A stretch of DNA of 64,000 nucleotides from Phenylobacterium sp. RIFCSPHIGHO2_01_FULL_69_31 (GTDB lineage: Bacteria > Pseudomonadota > Alphaproteobacteria > Caulobacterales > Caulobacteraceae): assembly GCF_001824475.1 (NCBI RefSeq), contig NZ_MHXN01000039.1, positions 62,001-126,000 of the forward strand. Direction: 5' to 3'. Under the pieces are notes generated by a model. The model was not told the origin of the DNA. It searched no databases and saw only the letters and a list, made by a program, of their open reading frames with translations. The translations under genes were made by a program, and so were the position numbers. This document shows, one piece after another, positions 1-6,371 of this stretch (position 1 is the first letter of the stretch; the number at the start of each line of letters is the position of its first letter).

Positions 1-73
1 GGCGGTTCGCCTGGCTCTCGCCGGCGAAGGCGGCTTTCAGGTTCTCGATAGTCTTGCTGCTCGCAAGCGACAT
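1..73 (-). CDS. Rubrerythrin family protein, N-terminal fragment
   Basis: Only the first 24 codons are inside the window; the gene continues off the left edge. The translation begins MSLASSKTIENLKAAFAGES and continues QANR. This is the characteristic start of rubrerythrins, where the first ferritin-like helix carries the Glu of the di-iron site. Rubrerythrins are cytoplasmic non-haem di-iron peroxidases that detoxify hydrogen peroxide. The gene is divergent from the small hydrophilic protein gene at 244, and about 170 bp of shared upstream sequence separates them. The family call is strong for so short a fragment; domain completeness, such as a C-terminal rubredoxin or membrane VIT1 domain, cannot be judged. 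Confidence 0.75.
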   Translation of the reverse strand, partial: MSLASSKTIENLKAAFAGESQANR

Positions 74-161
74 GCTGTTCTCCCTAGGCGGCGGCGAACC
101 CCCCGGCTCTACCGCCATGCGGCAGCGACTATGGACCCGCGCCCCCATCGATCAACATGAT

Positions 162-179
162 ATGCTCTATGCTGAGCAT
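162..179. promoter_or_regulatory. Short dyad in the rubrerythrin upstream region
   Basis: ATGCTC and GAGCAT form 6-bp inverted arms around a 6-nt spacer (tatgct). The site lies between the divergent rubrerythrin gene and the small gene at 244, where an operator would be expected. No regulator is assigned. Confidence 0.25.
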
Positions 180-243
180 CGACGGGTTCTATGGAGCTTG
201 ACCGGTTCCTCGCGGGTTCCCCCTCCAACGCAAGGAGACGGTC

Positions 244-435
244 ATGGCTGACAACAAGATCCAGGGCGAAGGCGACTACATCTCGGGCAAGAAGTACCAG
301 GACATGCAGCACGAGTTCGCCGAGAAGGGCCCCGTGGAGCAGAAGGCCCGCGAAGCCGAACAGGCCCTGGACGGCCCGGAAGGCGAGGCGCTGGAAGAGG
401 CCCGCAAGGACACCGCCGAAGGCAAGATTCGCTAA
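244..435 (+). CDS. Small hydrophilic conserved protein, function unknown
   Basis: A 63-residue, highly charged protein with no hydrophobic segment. It is rich in Glu, Lys, Gln and Ala and has no Cys, like many small soluble stress-type proteins. The N-terminus has GEGDYISGKKYQ, and the rest is predicted helical. A clear ribosome binding site (AAGGAGACG) sits just before the ATG, which argues for real translation. It is convergent with the AlkB-like gene, and their stop codons overlap by 4 nt. Divergence from rubrerythrin and proximity to dps loosely suggest a stress role, but that is inference only. Confidence 0.7.
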   Translation: MADNKIQGEGDYISGKKYQDMQHEFAEKGPVEQKAREAEQALDGPEGEALEEARKDTAEGKIR

Positions 436-992
436 GCCCGCAGATTGCGGAACGTGATGGAGTAGCGGTGCGCCCCGGCCTCGGGGAGCGAATGTTCCCA
501 GTCCGTGCGCGCCGGCCCATCCAACAGATAGATCGAGCGCGGTTCGAGCGGGACATTGATCCGCTCGAACCGTTCGCCTGTGCGCCGTCGGAACCGCATG
601 ATGGTGGGCGCCAGCAGAGAGACCCCCACGATCTTCTCGAACACCGGCCGGTCCCGATGCCAGCCGATGGGCGCGCCCTCGCGATACTCGTTGATCAGCA
701 CGTGGGCGAAGTCGCCGGGCGCCACGCCGGCGAAGGCCGCAGCGCGGTCGCGAAGGGGCAATAGCCAGTCCGGCAGGGGCTGGGCGTCCACCAGGCCCGG
801 CCCATTGAAGTCGTACTTCAGCCCGAACGAGATCACCCGCCGGCGGCCTTCGTAGCCGCGGAACTGAAACGGCTCGAACGGCAGGGTCTCCAGCCGGGCC
901 GCAAGGTCGGCCTCCTCGACCGGCGAGATCAGGCCGGCCCGATAGCGGAAGCCTGGCGGCGCGGCGGGCGGAAGGTCGAAGAGGGACGTCAC
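432..992 (-). CDS. AlkB-like 2-oxoglutarate/Fe(II)-dependent dioxygenase
   Basis: 186 residues, slightly shorter than E. coli AlkB. The iron facial triad is visible as H112-x-D114 (GWHRDRP) and H167 (DWEHSLP). R176 and R182 (HRYSITFRNLR) match the 2-oxoglutarate- and substrate-side arginines of the family. AlkB proteins oxidatively demethylate alkylated bases in DNA or RNA; this shorter subgroup often has unknown substrates and some members act on protein or RNA. There is no Ada or AlkA neighbour and I see no SOS box at the start. The stop overlaps the end of the convergent small gene. The family is certain; nucleic-acid repair activity is inferred. Confidence 0.88.
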   Translation of the reverse strand: MTSLFDLPPAAPPGFRYRAGLISPVEEADLAARLETLPFEPFQFRGYEGRRRVISFGLKYDFNGPGLVDAQPLPDWLLPLRDRAAAFAGVAPGDFAHVLINEYREGAPIGWHRDRPVFEKIVGVSLLAPTIMRFRRRTGERFERINVPLEPRSIYLLDGPARTDWEHSLPEAGAHRYSITFRNLRA

Positions 993-1016
993 GGCGTCGA
1001 GATGGACGCAAACGAA

Positions 1017-1046
1017 GGCGGCGGGAAGGTCGCCCTTCCCGCCGCC
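1017..1046 (-). terminator. Strong hairpin between the AlkB-like gene and the exported repeat protein gene
   Basis: A perfect 13-bp stem (GGCGGCGGGAAGG and its complement) closes a 4-nt loop. It lies 26 nt beyond the stop codon of the minus-strand gene ending at 1072 and before the start of the AlkB-like gene, so it probably ends transcription of the former. A mildly T-rich stretch (TTCGTTTG) follows on the minus strand. Confidence 0.6.
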
Positions 1047-1071
1047 GGCCGTTCAGGTCCGCATTCCGCCA

Positions 1072-1428
1072 CTAGTAGCGGGGATAGTCGTTGTAGCCGT
1101 AGCGGCGATCCTCATCGCGGCGCGCCTCGCGCACGTTGACCGACAGGGCGTCGAAGCGGCGGTTGAGGTCGGCGCGCTCCCAGTTCGACAGGCCGTTGCG
1201 GCTATAGCGCGCCTCCAGGCGCACCAGGCGGTTGAACCGGTCGCGCAGGCGGTAGGCCTCGCGCGGGGTCAGCTGGCCGGAGCGGATGCCCTGGTCGATG
1301 CGGAAGTCGATCCGCTCCATGCGCCGCTCGATCGGCATCCAGTCGCGGCCGTAGCCGTAGGGTTGGGCGCTCGCGGCGCCGGCGGTCAGGGCGGTGGCGG
1401 CGGCGAGGCCCAGAATGATGGTCTTCAT
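1072..1428 (-). CDS. Exported helical-repeat protein, one repeat unit
   Basis: 118 residues from an ATG preceded by GAGGAGAGATCGTT; a longer upstream reading frame lacks a comparable ribosome binding site. Residues 1-21 are a Sec signal peptide ending ASAQ. The mature part has one unit of about 60 residues with the pattern RID-x-GIRSGQLT-x-REA, then LEARY, GLS and ERADLNRRFD. The tail is rich in Arg, Tyr and Asp. The same unit occurs twice in the next gene upstream and once at 60.7 kb, so these are paralogues. It is probably periplasmic. The function is unknown, and a stress-linked role is inferred only from a shared promoter-like block. Confidence 0.8.
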   Translation of the reverse strand: MKTIILGLAAATALTAGAASAQPYGYGRDWMPIERRMERIDFRIDQGIRSGQLTPREAYRLRDRFNRLVRLEARYSRNGLSNWERADLNRRFDALSVNVREARRDEDRRYGYNDYPRY

Positions 1429-1479
1429 AACGATCTCTCCTCGTAACGTGGGTTGTCGTCCCTCGTCATGGGGGGTCAA

Positions 1480-1504
1480 AACGGCAGACCTCCCGATTGG
1501 TTCA
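1480..1504 (-). promoter_or_regulatory. Candidate EcfG-type promoter
   Basis: On the minus strand TGAAC (1500-1504) and CGTT (1480-1483) are 16 nt apart. This resembles the GGAAC-N16/17-CGTT promoters of the alphaproteobacterial general stress response sigma factor. The 14-nt block around the -35 (1496-1509, attggttcagcggc) recurs exactly at 2170-2183 before the paralogous gene. The first base of the -35 differs from consensus. Confidence 0.35.
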
Positions 1505-1518
1505 GCGGCTGTGGCGCC

Positions 1519-2097
1519 TCAGTAACGGTTCCAGCCGTAGACGCGGTCGCCGTCCGTCCGGGCCATGCGGATCTCGGCGCTCAGGTCGTCGAAGCGGCGA
1601 TTGAGGTCCGCACGTTCCTCGGCCGACAGGCCGTCGACGCGGTAGCTGGCCTCCACCCGGGCGATGTCGTTGAAGTCCTCGCGCAGCGCTTCCGCCTCGG
1701 CCATGGTCAGTTGGCCGCTGCGCACGCCCTGTTCGATCCGGGCGTCGAGGTCGAGCTTGCGGTCTTCCATGGCCACATAGCTCTCCGCGCCGCCGGTACG
1801 GACCGCGAGGCGCATCTGGTCGTCGATCAGGCCGAAACGGCGGTCGAGGTCCAGCTTCTCCCGGGCGCTGAGGCCGCCGTAGCGGTAGCGGACCTCCAGG
1901 GCCACCAGCGAGGCCATGTCGTCACGCATCAGCCGGGCTTCGGCTCCGGTGATCTCGCCCGTGGCGAGGCCGGCGTCGATCCGGTCGTCGAGAACGGCCT
2001 GGCGCTCGATCATCGGCATCCAGCCTTGCGCGGACGCCGTCGTCGCGCCCAGCGTCAGGGCGGCGGCGGCGGCCATAAGCAGTTTGGTCTTGTTCAT
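1519..2097 (-). CDS. Exported helical-repeat protein, two repeat units
   Basis: 192 residues with a Sec signal peptide (residues 1-23, ending TASAQ). The mature protein has two tandem copies of the unit seen in the neighbouring gene. The first runs roughly 30-95 (RIDAGLATGEIT, LEVRYRYGGLS, LDRRFG). The second runs roughly 112-180 (RIEQGVRSGQLT, VEASYRVDGLS, ADLNRRFD), followed by a short tail ending GWNRY. Each unit looks like two or three amphipathic helices. It was probably formed by duplication of a one-unit ancestor. No enzyme motif is present and the protein is likely periplasmic. The upstream region shares a 14-nt block with the one-unit paralogue. Confidence 0.8.
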   Translation of the reverse strand: MNKTKLLMAAAAALTLGATTASAQGWMPMIERQAVLDDRIDAGLATGEITGAEARLMRDDMASLVALEVRYRYGGLSAREKLDLDRRFGLIDDQMRLAVRTGGAESYVAMEDRKLDLDARIEQGVRSGQLTMAEAEALREDFNDIARVEASYRVDGLSAEERADLNRRFDDLSAEIRMARTDGDRVYGWNRY

Positions 2098-2153
2098 CGT
2101 CGGACTCCTCGAGCTTGGTCACCTGCTCGTTGGTCCCCCCGATGGGGAGGCGA

Positions 2154-2178
2154 AACTCCGCGGGTCCGAATTGGTTCA
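2154..2178 (-). promoter_or_regulatory. Candidate EcfG-like promoter, second copy
   Basis: TGAAC (2174-2178) and AGTT (2154-2157) on the minus strand are again 16 nt apart, inside the block shared with 1496-1509. The -10 is a poorer match than in the first copy. Confidence 0.28.
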
Positions 2179-2248
2179 GCGGCGCCGCAGGGCCGTTCAC
2201 GCATCCGTGAAGACCCGATCCTGGACGACGGAGGCAGGATCATCGGCC

Positions 2249-2839
2249 GTGAGAGCCGTCATCCTGGCCCTTCTGATCCTGGCGGCGATCCCCACGCCGT
2301 TAGTCGCGCAAGGGCGTGCGGACGTCATGTACGTGCCCACGCCGCACGCGACCGTGGACGCCATGCTGGCCCTCGGCGAGGTCGGCCCGGGCGACATCCT
2401 CTACGACCTGGGATCCGGCGACGGGCGCATCCCCATCGCGGCGGCCAGGCGGTTCGGGATCCGGGCGGTCGGGATCGAGATCGATCCCGAGTGGCATGGG
2501 CAGGCCCGGGCGAATGCGCGGGCCGCGGGCGTCGCCCGGCTGGTGAGCTTCCGGCGACAGGACCTGTTCCGCGCCGACATCCGCGAGGCCAGCGTCGTCA
2601 CCCTCTACCTGCTGCCGGAGCTGAACCTGCGCCTGCGCCCGCGGCTGCTGGCCGAGCTGCGCCCCGGAACCCGCATCGTGAGCCATGCCTTCGACATGGG
2701 AGACTGGGCGCCGGAGAAGGTCGTCGAGGTGGGCGGCGGAGACCGCATCTACCTTTGGCGCGTCCCCGCACCTCCCTCGGAGCAGGCCGCGCCGTTCACA
2801 CCTTCGGATGGGCCGGGCGTCGGACCGGTGAACAAATAA
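2249..2839 (+). CDS. Signal-peptide-bearing class I SAM methyltransferase (FAM173-like)
   Basis: 196 residues from a GTG start; the longer upstream frame covers the divergent gene's promoter. Residues 1-19 are hydrophobic and end LVAQ, like a signal peptide or membrane anchor. The Rossmann-fold methyltransferase follows: motif I is YDLGSGDGR, then GIEIDPE, and a segment VTLYLLPELNLRLRP typical of the family related to eukaryotic FAM173/ATPSCKMT lysine methyltransferases. An exported or anchored SAM enzyme is unusual because SAM is cytoplasmic, so it may be anchored facing the cytoplasm. The substrate is unknown. It is divergent from the two-unit repeat protein gene. Confidence 0.75.
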   Translation: MRAVILALLILAAIPTPLVAQGRADVMYVPTPHATVDAMLALGEVGPGDILYDLGSGDGRIPIAAARRFGIRAVGIEIDPEWHGQARANARAAGVARLVSFRRQDLFRADIREASVVTLYLLPELNLRLRPRLLAELRPGTRIVSHAFDMGDWAPEKVVEVGGGDRIYLWRVPAPPSEQAAPFTPSDGPGVGPVNK

Positions 2840-2861
2840 TCTCTTTGGACAATTGTATATC

Positions 2862-2894
2862 CATCGAGATCAGTTATATTGAGAACAGTTCGCA
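2862..2894 (+). promoter_or_regulatory. Candidate sigma-70 promoter for the DUF2061-dps unit
   Basis: TTGTAT and TATATT hexamers about 16 nt apart lie in an AT-rich patch just before the DUF2061 gene, in an otherwise very GC-rich region. No other good promoter is seen in the gap. Confidence 0.35.
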
Positions 2895-2908
2895 ACAAGG
2901 AGGCTCCA

Positions 2909-3115
2909 ATGCGCCTCGCCGCCAAAACCTTCAGCTGGTCGCTGGTTCACATGACCGTCGCGATCGCCGTGGCCTATGCTCTGACCCAGAACTGGCGCGC
3001 CGCGCTGGCCGTCGGGTTGATCGAACCGGTATTCCAGACCATCGCGTTCGCCCTGCACGAGCGCGCCTGGGCCGCGCGCGAGCCGATCCCGGTCCGCGTC
3101 CACGCCCATCATTGA
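2909..3115 (+). CDS. DUF2061 small membrane protein
   Basis: 68 residues with an excellent ribosome binding site (CAAGGAGGCTCCA) before the ATG. Two hydrophobic segments are visible: residues about 8-25 (FSWSLVHMTVAIAVAYAL) and about 31-50, separated by the short QNWRAA turn. This matches the small two-helix DUF2061 inner-membrane family. The C-terminus is basic and His-rich. It lies 16 nt upstream of dps on the same strand, so the two are probably co-transcribed. The function is unknown. Confidence 0.8.
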   Translation: MRLAAKTFSWSLVHMTVAIAVAYALTQNWRAALAVGLIEPVFQTIAFALHERAWAAREPIPVRVHAHH

Positions 3116-3131
3116 TCGAGAGGGACAACCC

Positions 3132-3569
3132 ATGGCCGACAAATCCCAGAAGAAGGTCGCCGCCGGCCTCGCCAAGCTGCTGGCCGACACCTACGCCGTC
3201 TACCTGAAGACGCACGGCTATCACTGGAACGTCCGCGGCCCGAACTTCGGCTCGCTGCACAACCTGTTCATGACCCAGTACACCGAGATGTGGGCGTCGA
3301 TCGACCTGATCGCCGAGCGCATCCGGGCGTTGGGCGAATATGCGCCCCAGGGCTACGCCGCCTTCGCCGACCTGTCCGACATCAAGGACGGCGATCCCAA
3401 GCGCGACGCCGAGGCCATGCTGAAGGAGCTGGTGGCCGACCACGCGACCCTGGTGGCGACCGCCAAGGCCGCCCGCGAAGGCGCCGACGACGTCACCGCC
3501 TCGCTCATCGACGCCCGCGTTGAAGCCCACGAGAAGCACGCCTGGATGCTGCGCGTCTCGATCGGCTAA
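3132..3569 (+). CDS. dps: Dps-family DNA-protection ferritin
   Basis: 145 residues, near the short end of the Dps family. The ferroxidase signature is clear: KTHGYHWNVRGPNF supplies the His ligand, then TEMWASIDLIAERIR supplies the acidic ligands of the inter-subunit site. Dps dodecamers oxidise and store iron using hydrogen peroxide and shield DNA in starved or stressed cells. The ribosome binding site is GAGAGGG. It follows the DUF2061 gene closely and ends overlapping by 4 nt with the convergent erythromycin-esterase-like gene. There is no extended Lys-rich N-terminal tail beyond KSQKKV, so DNA binding may be weak. Confidence 0.92.
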   Translation: MADKSQKKVAAGLAKLLADTYAVYLKTHGYHWNVRGPNFGSLHNLFMTQYTEMWASIDLIAERIRALGEYAPQGYAAFADLSDIKDGDPKRDAEAMLKELVADHATLVATAKAAREGADDVTASLIDARVEAHEKHAWMLRVSIG

Positions 3570-4909
3570 AGGCCGAACGGCCAAGTGTCGTCCTCGCCCG
3601 GAGCCGCCGCAGCGCGGGCGAGCGGCGTCACCGGGGAGGTCTCGTCGAACCAGACCCAGGCATCGAACTGCTCGGCCAGGCGGCATTCGGCGTAGTGGCT
3701 CCACCGCTCGGTCTCCGGCCGGTAGATCACGCCGATGAACCGCTCCAGGCGGGGGTCGGACAGCACGCGGCGGACGCCGTTGGGACCCGGTCGCAGGTCG
3801 AGCAGGGACCGGTCGAGGCCGGCGTTGTGCGACTGTCGCTCCTGGCTCTCCGCCAGCGAGGGGCGGATGGTCTTCACCTCCATCGGCGCGTCCCAGTCCG
3901 AGGCGCAGGCGACCTTTCCCGCATGGGTGCCGAAGCCGATCAGGCGCGCCTCGTCGGCCCACTGTTCGCGGCAGAGCTGGCCCAGATTTATCTCGTCGCG
4001 GACCATGCCCATCTCGGTGGCCCGCGCGTCGCCGGCGTGGGCGTTGTGCGCCCAGACCACGGCGCGGGCATGCCCGCCCCTGGCGTCCATCAGCGCCTTG
4101 AGCGTCTCGAACATGTGCCGGTCGCGCAGGTTCCAGGCCTCGGCGCCGCCGTAGTACATGGCGCGGTAGTAGGCTTCGGCGTCGCGGACGAGCCGGGCGC
4201 TCTGGACCGCGTCCAGGAGACCGTCCTCCCCGTCTCCATGCGGCCGCTCCCGAAGCTGGCGGGCCAGCATGTCGGCCAGCATGGAGGTCACCGCGCCCTC
4301 GCAGCTGGCATAGCGGCCGGAGACCGCCATCCGCCCATAGGTCTGGGGCTCCTGGACCCAGGGATTGAGGCAGCCGTAGCGCTCGCGCGCGACGGTCGCC
4401 GCCTCGGGGTCGGTCCGATCCAGGTAGTCGACCACCGCCCGCATCGAACCGGCGAGGTTGTAGAGATCGAGGCCATAGATCCCCGCCTGGTCCCCACGGG
4501 AGCAGGTGCGATTGTGTTGGGCGAGCCAGCCCAGGAAGGCGTCGAACTCGCGGTTCTTCCACATCCACGTCGGGAAGCGGGCGAAGGCCTCACCGGCGGC
4601 CGGCGCGCGACCGCGGACCCGGGCGTCCAGCACGCGCGCGTCCGGCCAGTCCGCCTCCAGGGCCACGATATTGAAACCGCGCTTCTCCACCAGCCAGCGC
4701 GTGATGGCCGCGCGCGCCCGATAGAATTCCGAGGTGCCGTGGGTGGCCTCGCCCAGCAGCACGACGCGCGCATCGCCGAACCGGTCGAACATCCGGCCGA
4801 AGGCAGGATCGTCGAAGGCGGGCAGCGGCTCGGCAGCGGCGGCGATCTGGCCGGAAGGGCCGCGCGGATAGGCCCGCGGCGGCTCGACGTGCGAATGAAT
4901 GTCGGGCAT
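3566..4909 (-). CDS. Erythromycin-esterase-like protein (PF05139 type)
   Basis: 447 residues, taking the ATG with a GGGGAG ribosome binding site. The family motifs are present: GEATHGTSEFYRAR near residue 52 with the catalytic-type His, then LEADWPD, and a conserved HNAHAGD near residue 285. Ere enzymes hydrolyse the macrolactone of erythromycin, but most chromosomal members, like this one, are not proven resistance genes and have unknown substrates. Tail-to-tail overlap with dps. No resistance-type neighbours or mobility genes are present, so clinical macrolide resistance should not be assumed. Confidence 0.85.
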   Translation of the reverse strand: MPDIHSHVEPPRAYPRGPSGQIAAAAEPLPAFDDPAFGRMFDRFGDARVVLLGEATHGTSEFYRARAAITRWLVEKRGFNIVALEADWPDARVLDARVRGRAPAAGEAFARFPTWMWKNREFDAFLGWLAQHNRTCSRGDQAGIYGLDLYNLAGSMRAVVDYLDRTDPEAATVARERYGCLNPWVQEPQTYGRMAVSGRYASCEGAVTSMLADMLARQLRERPHGDGEDGLLDAVQSARLVRDAEAYYRAMYYGGAEAWNLRDRHMFETLKALMDARGGHARAVVWAHNAHAGDARATEMGMVRDEINLGQLCREQWADEARLIGFGTHAGKVACASDWDAPMEVKTIRPSLAESQERQSHNAGLDRSLLDLRPGPNGVRRVLSDPRLERFIGVIYRPETERWSHYAECRLAEQFDAWVWFDETSPVTPLARAAAAPGEDDTWPFGL

Positions 4910-4983
4910 GGCGACTCCCCGGATACGCAACCCGGGGACCATCGCGCGGGTTCCCGGCGGAAGCCGGTCGGGAGGATGGCGAA

Positions 4984-5544
4984 ATGGCGACCGTCGAACT
5001 GCGCAGGGTCGAGACCCTCTACCAGGGCCATGTCACGCTGCTGCTGGCGACTCTGGCGGGACCGGACGGCGAACCCTTCGCCCGCGAGATCGAGCATCAC
5101 GGCCGCGCCGCCTGCGTGCTGCCCTACGACCCCGACCGCAGGATGGCGCTGCTGATCAACCGGCCCCGGGCGCCGGTGATCTGGGCCGGCGGGCCGCCCG
5201 AATTGCTCGAGGCCCCGGCGGGCCAGGTCGAGAACGAAGATCCCGAGGACACCGCCATCCGCCAGGCCATGGAGGCGTGCGGCATCCTGCTGCGCCGCCT
5301 GGACGCGGTCGGCTCCCCCTTCGCCAGTCCCGGCGTGTCGAGCGAGCGGGTGGACCTGTTCCTGGCCGCCTACTCCGCCGCCGACCGCGGCCCGGCCATC
5401 GAGGGCGAACCCGATCAGCTCGACGTACAGGAGGTCCCGCTGTCGTTGCTGTGGAGCTGGGTCGAACAGCGCCGGATCGAGGACCTGAAATCCCTGGCGC
5501 TGATCCTGGCCCTGCGCGTCCGACACCCGCACCTCTTCGACTGA
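4984..5544 (+). CDS. Nudix-fold protein with a degenerate Nudix box
   Basis: 186 residues with the overall layout of ADP-ribose/GDP-mannose (NudK-like) pyrophosphatases: RAACVLPYD and the LLINRPRAP strand, then LLEAPAGQVENEDPEDTAIR. The Nudix box at residues 80-101 is imperfect. The REUxEE core appears as R93-Q-A-M-E97-A, so two of the three metal-binding glutamates are lost and the loop is one residue short. It may be inactive, use other ligands, or have become a binding protein. It is divergent from the esterase-like gene with about 75 bp between them. Confidence 0.75.
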   Translation: MATVELRRVETLYQGHVTLLLATLAGPDGEPFAREIEHHGRAACVLPYDPDRRMALLINRPRAPVIWAGGPPELLEAPAGQVENEDPEDTAIRQAMEACGILLRRLDAVGSPFASPGVSSERVDLFLAAYSAADRGPAIEGEPDQLDVQEVPLSLLWSWVEQRRIEDLKSLALILALRVRHPHLFD

Positions 5545-5586
5545 CGCCGCCGCGTTTGGCAGCAGCCCGCTCGCGGGAGTGCTAAC

Positions 5587-5617
5587 ATTCTGGATTCATA
5601 GAACTTTCATCCAGAAT
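5587..5617. promoter_or_regulatory. Perfect 9-bp dyad upstream of usg
   Basis: ATTCTGGAT and ATCCAGAAT are perfect inverted arms around a 13-nt AT-rich spacer, 70 nt before the usg start and 43 nt after the Nudix stop. It could be an operator for usg or a weak terminator; there is no following T-run. Confidence 0.4.
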
Positions 5618-5686
5618 CAGTTCTCCTGTCACACAGCGCGGCCGAGACGTCGCAGGGCCGCGCGCCGCAAGAGCGTGAGGTCACGA

Positions 5687-5959
5687 ATGAAACCGTCGCC
5701 TGAGTTCCGCAAGCAGATGGAAGGCTACAGCCTGACCACGGCGGAGATCCTCTACCGGATGCCGGATCACCCCAGCCTGCTGCAGAGCTACGTCTGGCAG
5801 GACTACGACATCTTCCCGGAGTTTCCGACGCTTCGGAAGTTCCTGGACTTCTGGACGCAAAAGCTCGACGGCCCCCTGTTCAAGGTGACCGTCGGGCACT
5901 GCAAGCTGATCAAGCCGGCCGAATTGAAGGCCATCGGCGCCGAGTTCCGGCTGCAGTAG
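5687..5959 (+). CDS. usg: Usg family protein
   Basis: 90 residues. The start MKPSPEFRKQMEGYSLTTAE and the segments PDHPSLLQSYVWQDYD and FPTLRKFLDFW are characteristic of the small alphaproteobacterial Usg protein. Older annotations call it a possible subunit of phosphoribosylanthranilate isomerase because it often sits near trp genes. No trp gene is near here, which weakens that idea. The chosen ATG follows GTGAGG; a longer upstream frame runs through a dyad and has low-complexity basic residues. Confidence 0.85.
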   Translation: MKPSPEFRKQMEGYSLTTAEILYRMPDHPSLLQSYVWQDYDIFPEFPTLRKFLDFWTQKLDGPLFKVTVGHCKLIKPAELKAIGAEFRLQ

Positions 5960-5974
5960 GCCGGCCCGGCGGGC

Positions 5975-6265
5975 CTACCGGTATTCGTAGTGGCAGCGCT
6001 TCTTCTTGGCGTTGCTCTTGGCGATCTGGTGGCCCGCGACGGCGCCGACCCCGGCCCCGATCAGGGTGCCTTCCGTCTTCGCGCCATTGCCGGCGACCAC
6101 GTTGCCCAGCACGCCGCCGGTGACGGCCCCGATGACCGTGCCCTTGTTGGCCTTCTTCTTCACGTCCTTGCAGACGAGCACCCGCTTGGCCTCGGCGGGC
6201 GCGGGTGCGACGAGCGCGGTCCCCGCAGTGGCGAACACGATCGCGGCGATCAGCCGATTGCGCAT
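5975..6265 (-). CDS. Exported glycine-zipper protein
   Basis: 96 residues with a signal peptide (residues 1-26, ending AEAK). The mature part has a Cys, a Lys-rich stretch (KKKANKG) and a glycine-zipper segment about 43-82 (GAVTGGVLGN, GTLIGAGVGAVAG), then a second Cys near the end (KKKRCHYEYR). It resembles the 17-kDa surface-antigen/glycine-zipper 2TM family associated with the outer membrane. The two Cys could form a disulfide in the periplasm. It is convergent with usg. Confidence 0.75.
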   Translation of the reverse strand: MRNRLIAAIVFATAGTALVAPAPAEAKRVLVCKDVKKKANKGTVIGAVTGGVLGNVVAGNGAKTEGTLIGAGVGAVAGHQIAKSNAKKKRCHYEYR

Positions 6266-6371
6266 GGGTTCTCTCCTTGTGGGTTCGACACGCAGGCTCC
6301 CCTAACCCTCCAAGGTGGCGCTGGGTTTCAGGCGCGCGTGTGGCATGGTGCCGGCGTCTAGGGCGGATTCG

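Noticed and set aside
2931..4568. 545-codon minus-strand frame across dps and the esterase-like gene
   Set aside because: Arg/Pro/Gly-rich, overlaps two well-supported genes.
3566..4909. Macrolide resistance gene
   Set aside because: Chromosomal family member without resistance or mobility context; substrate unknown.
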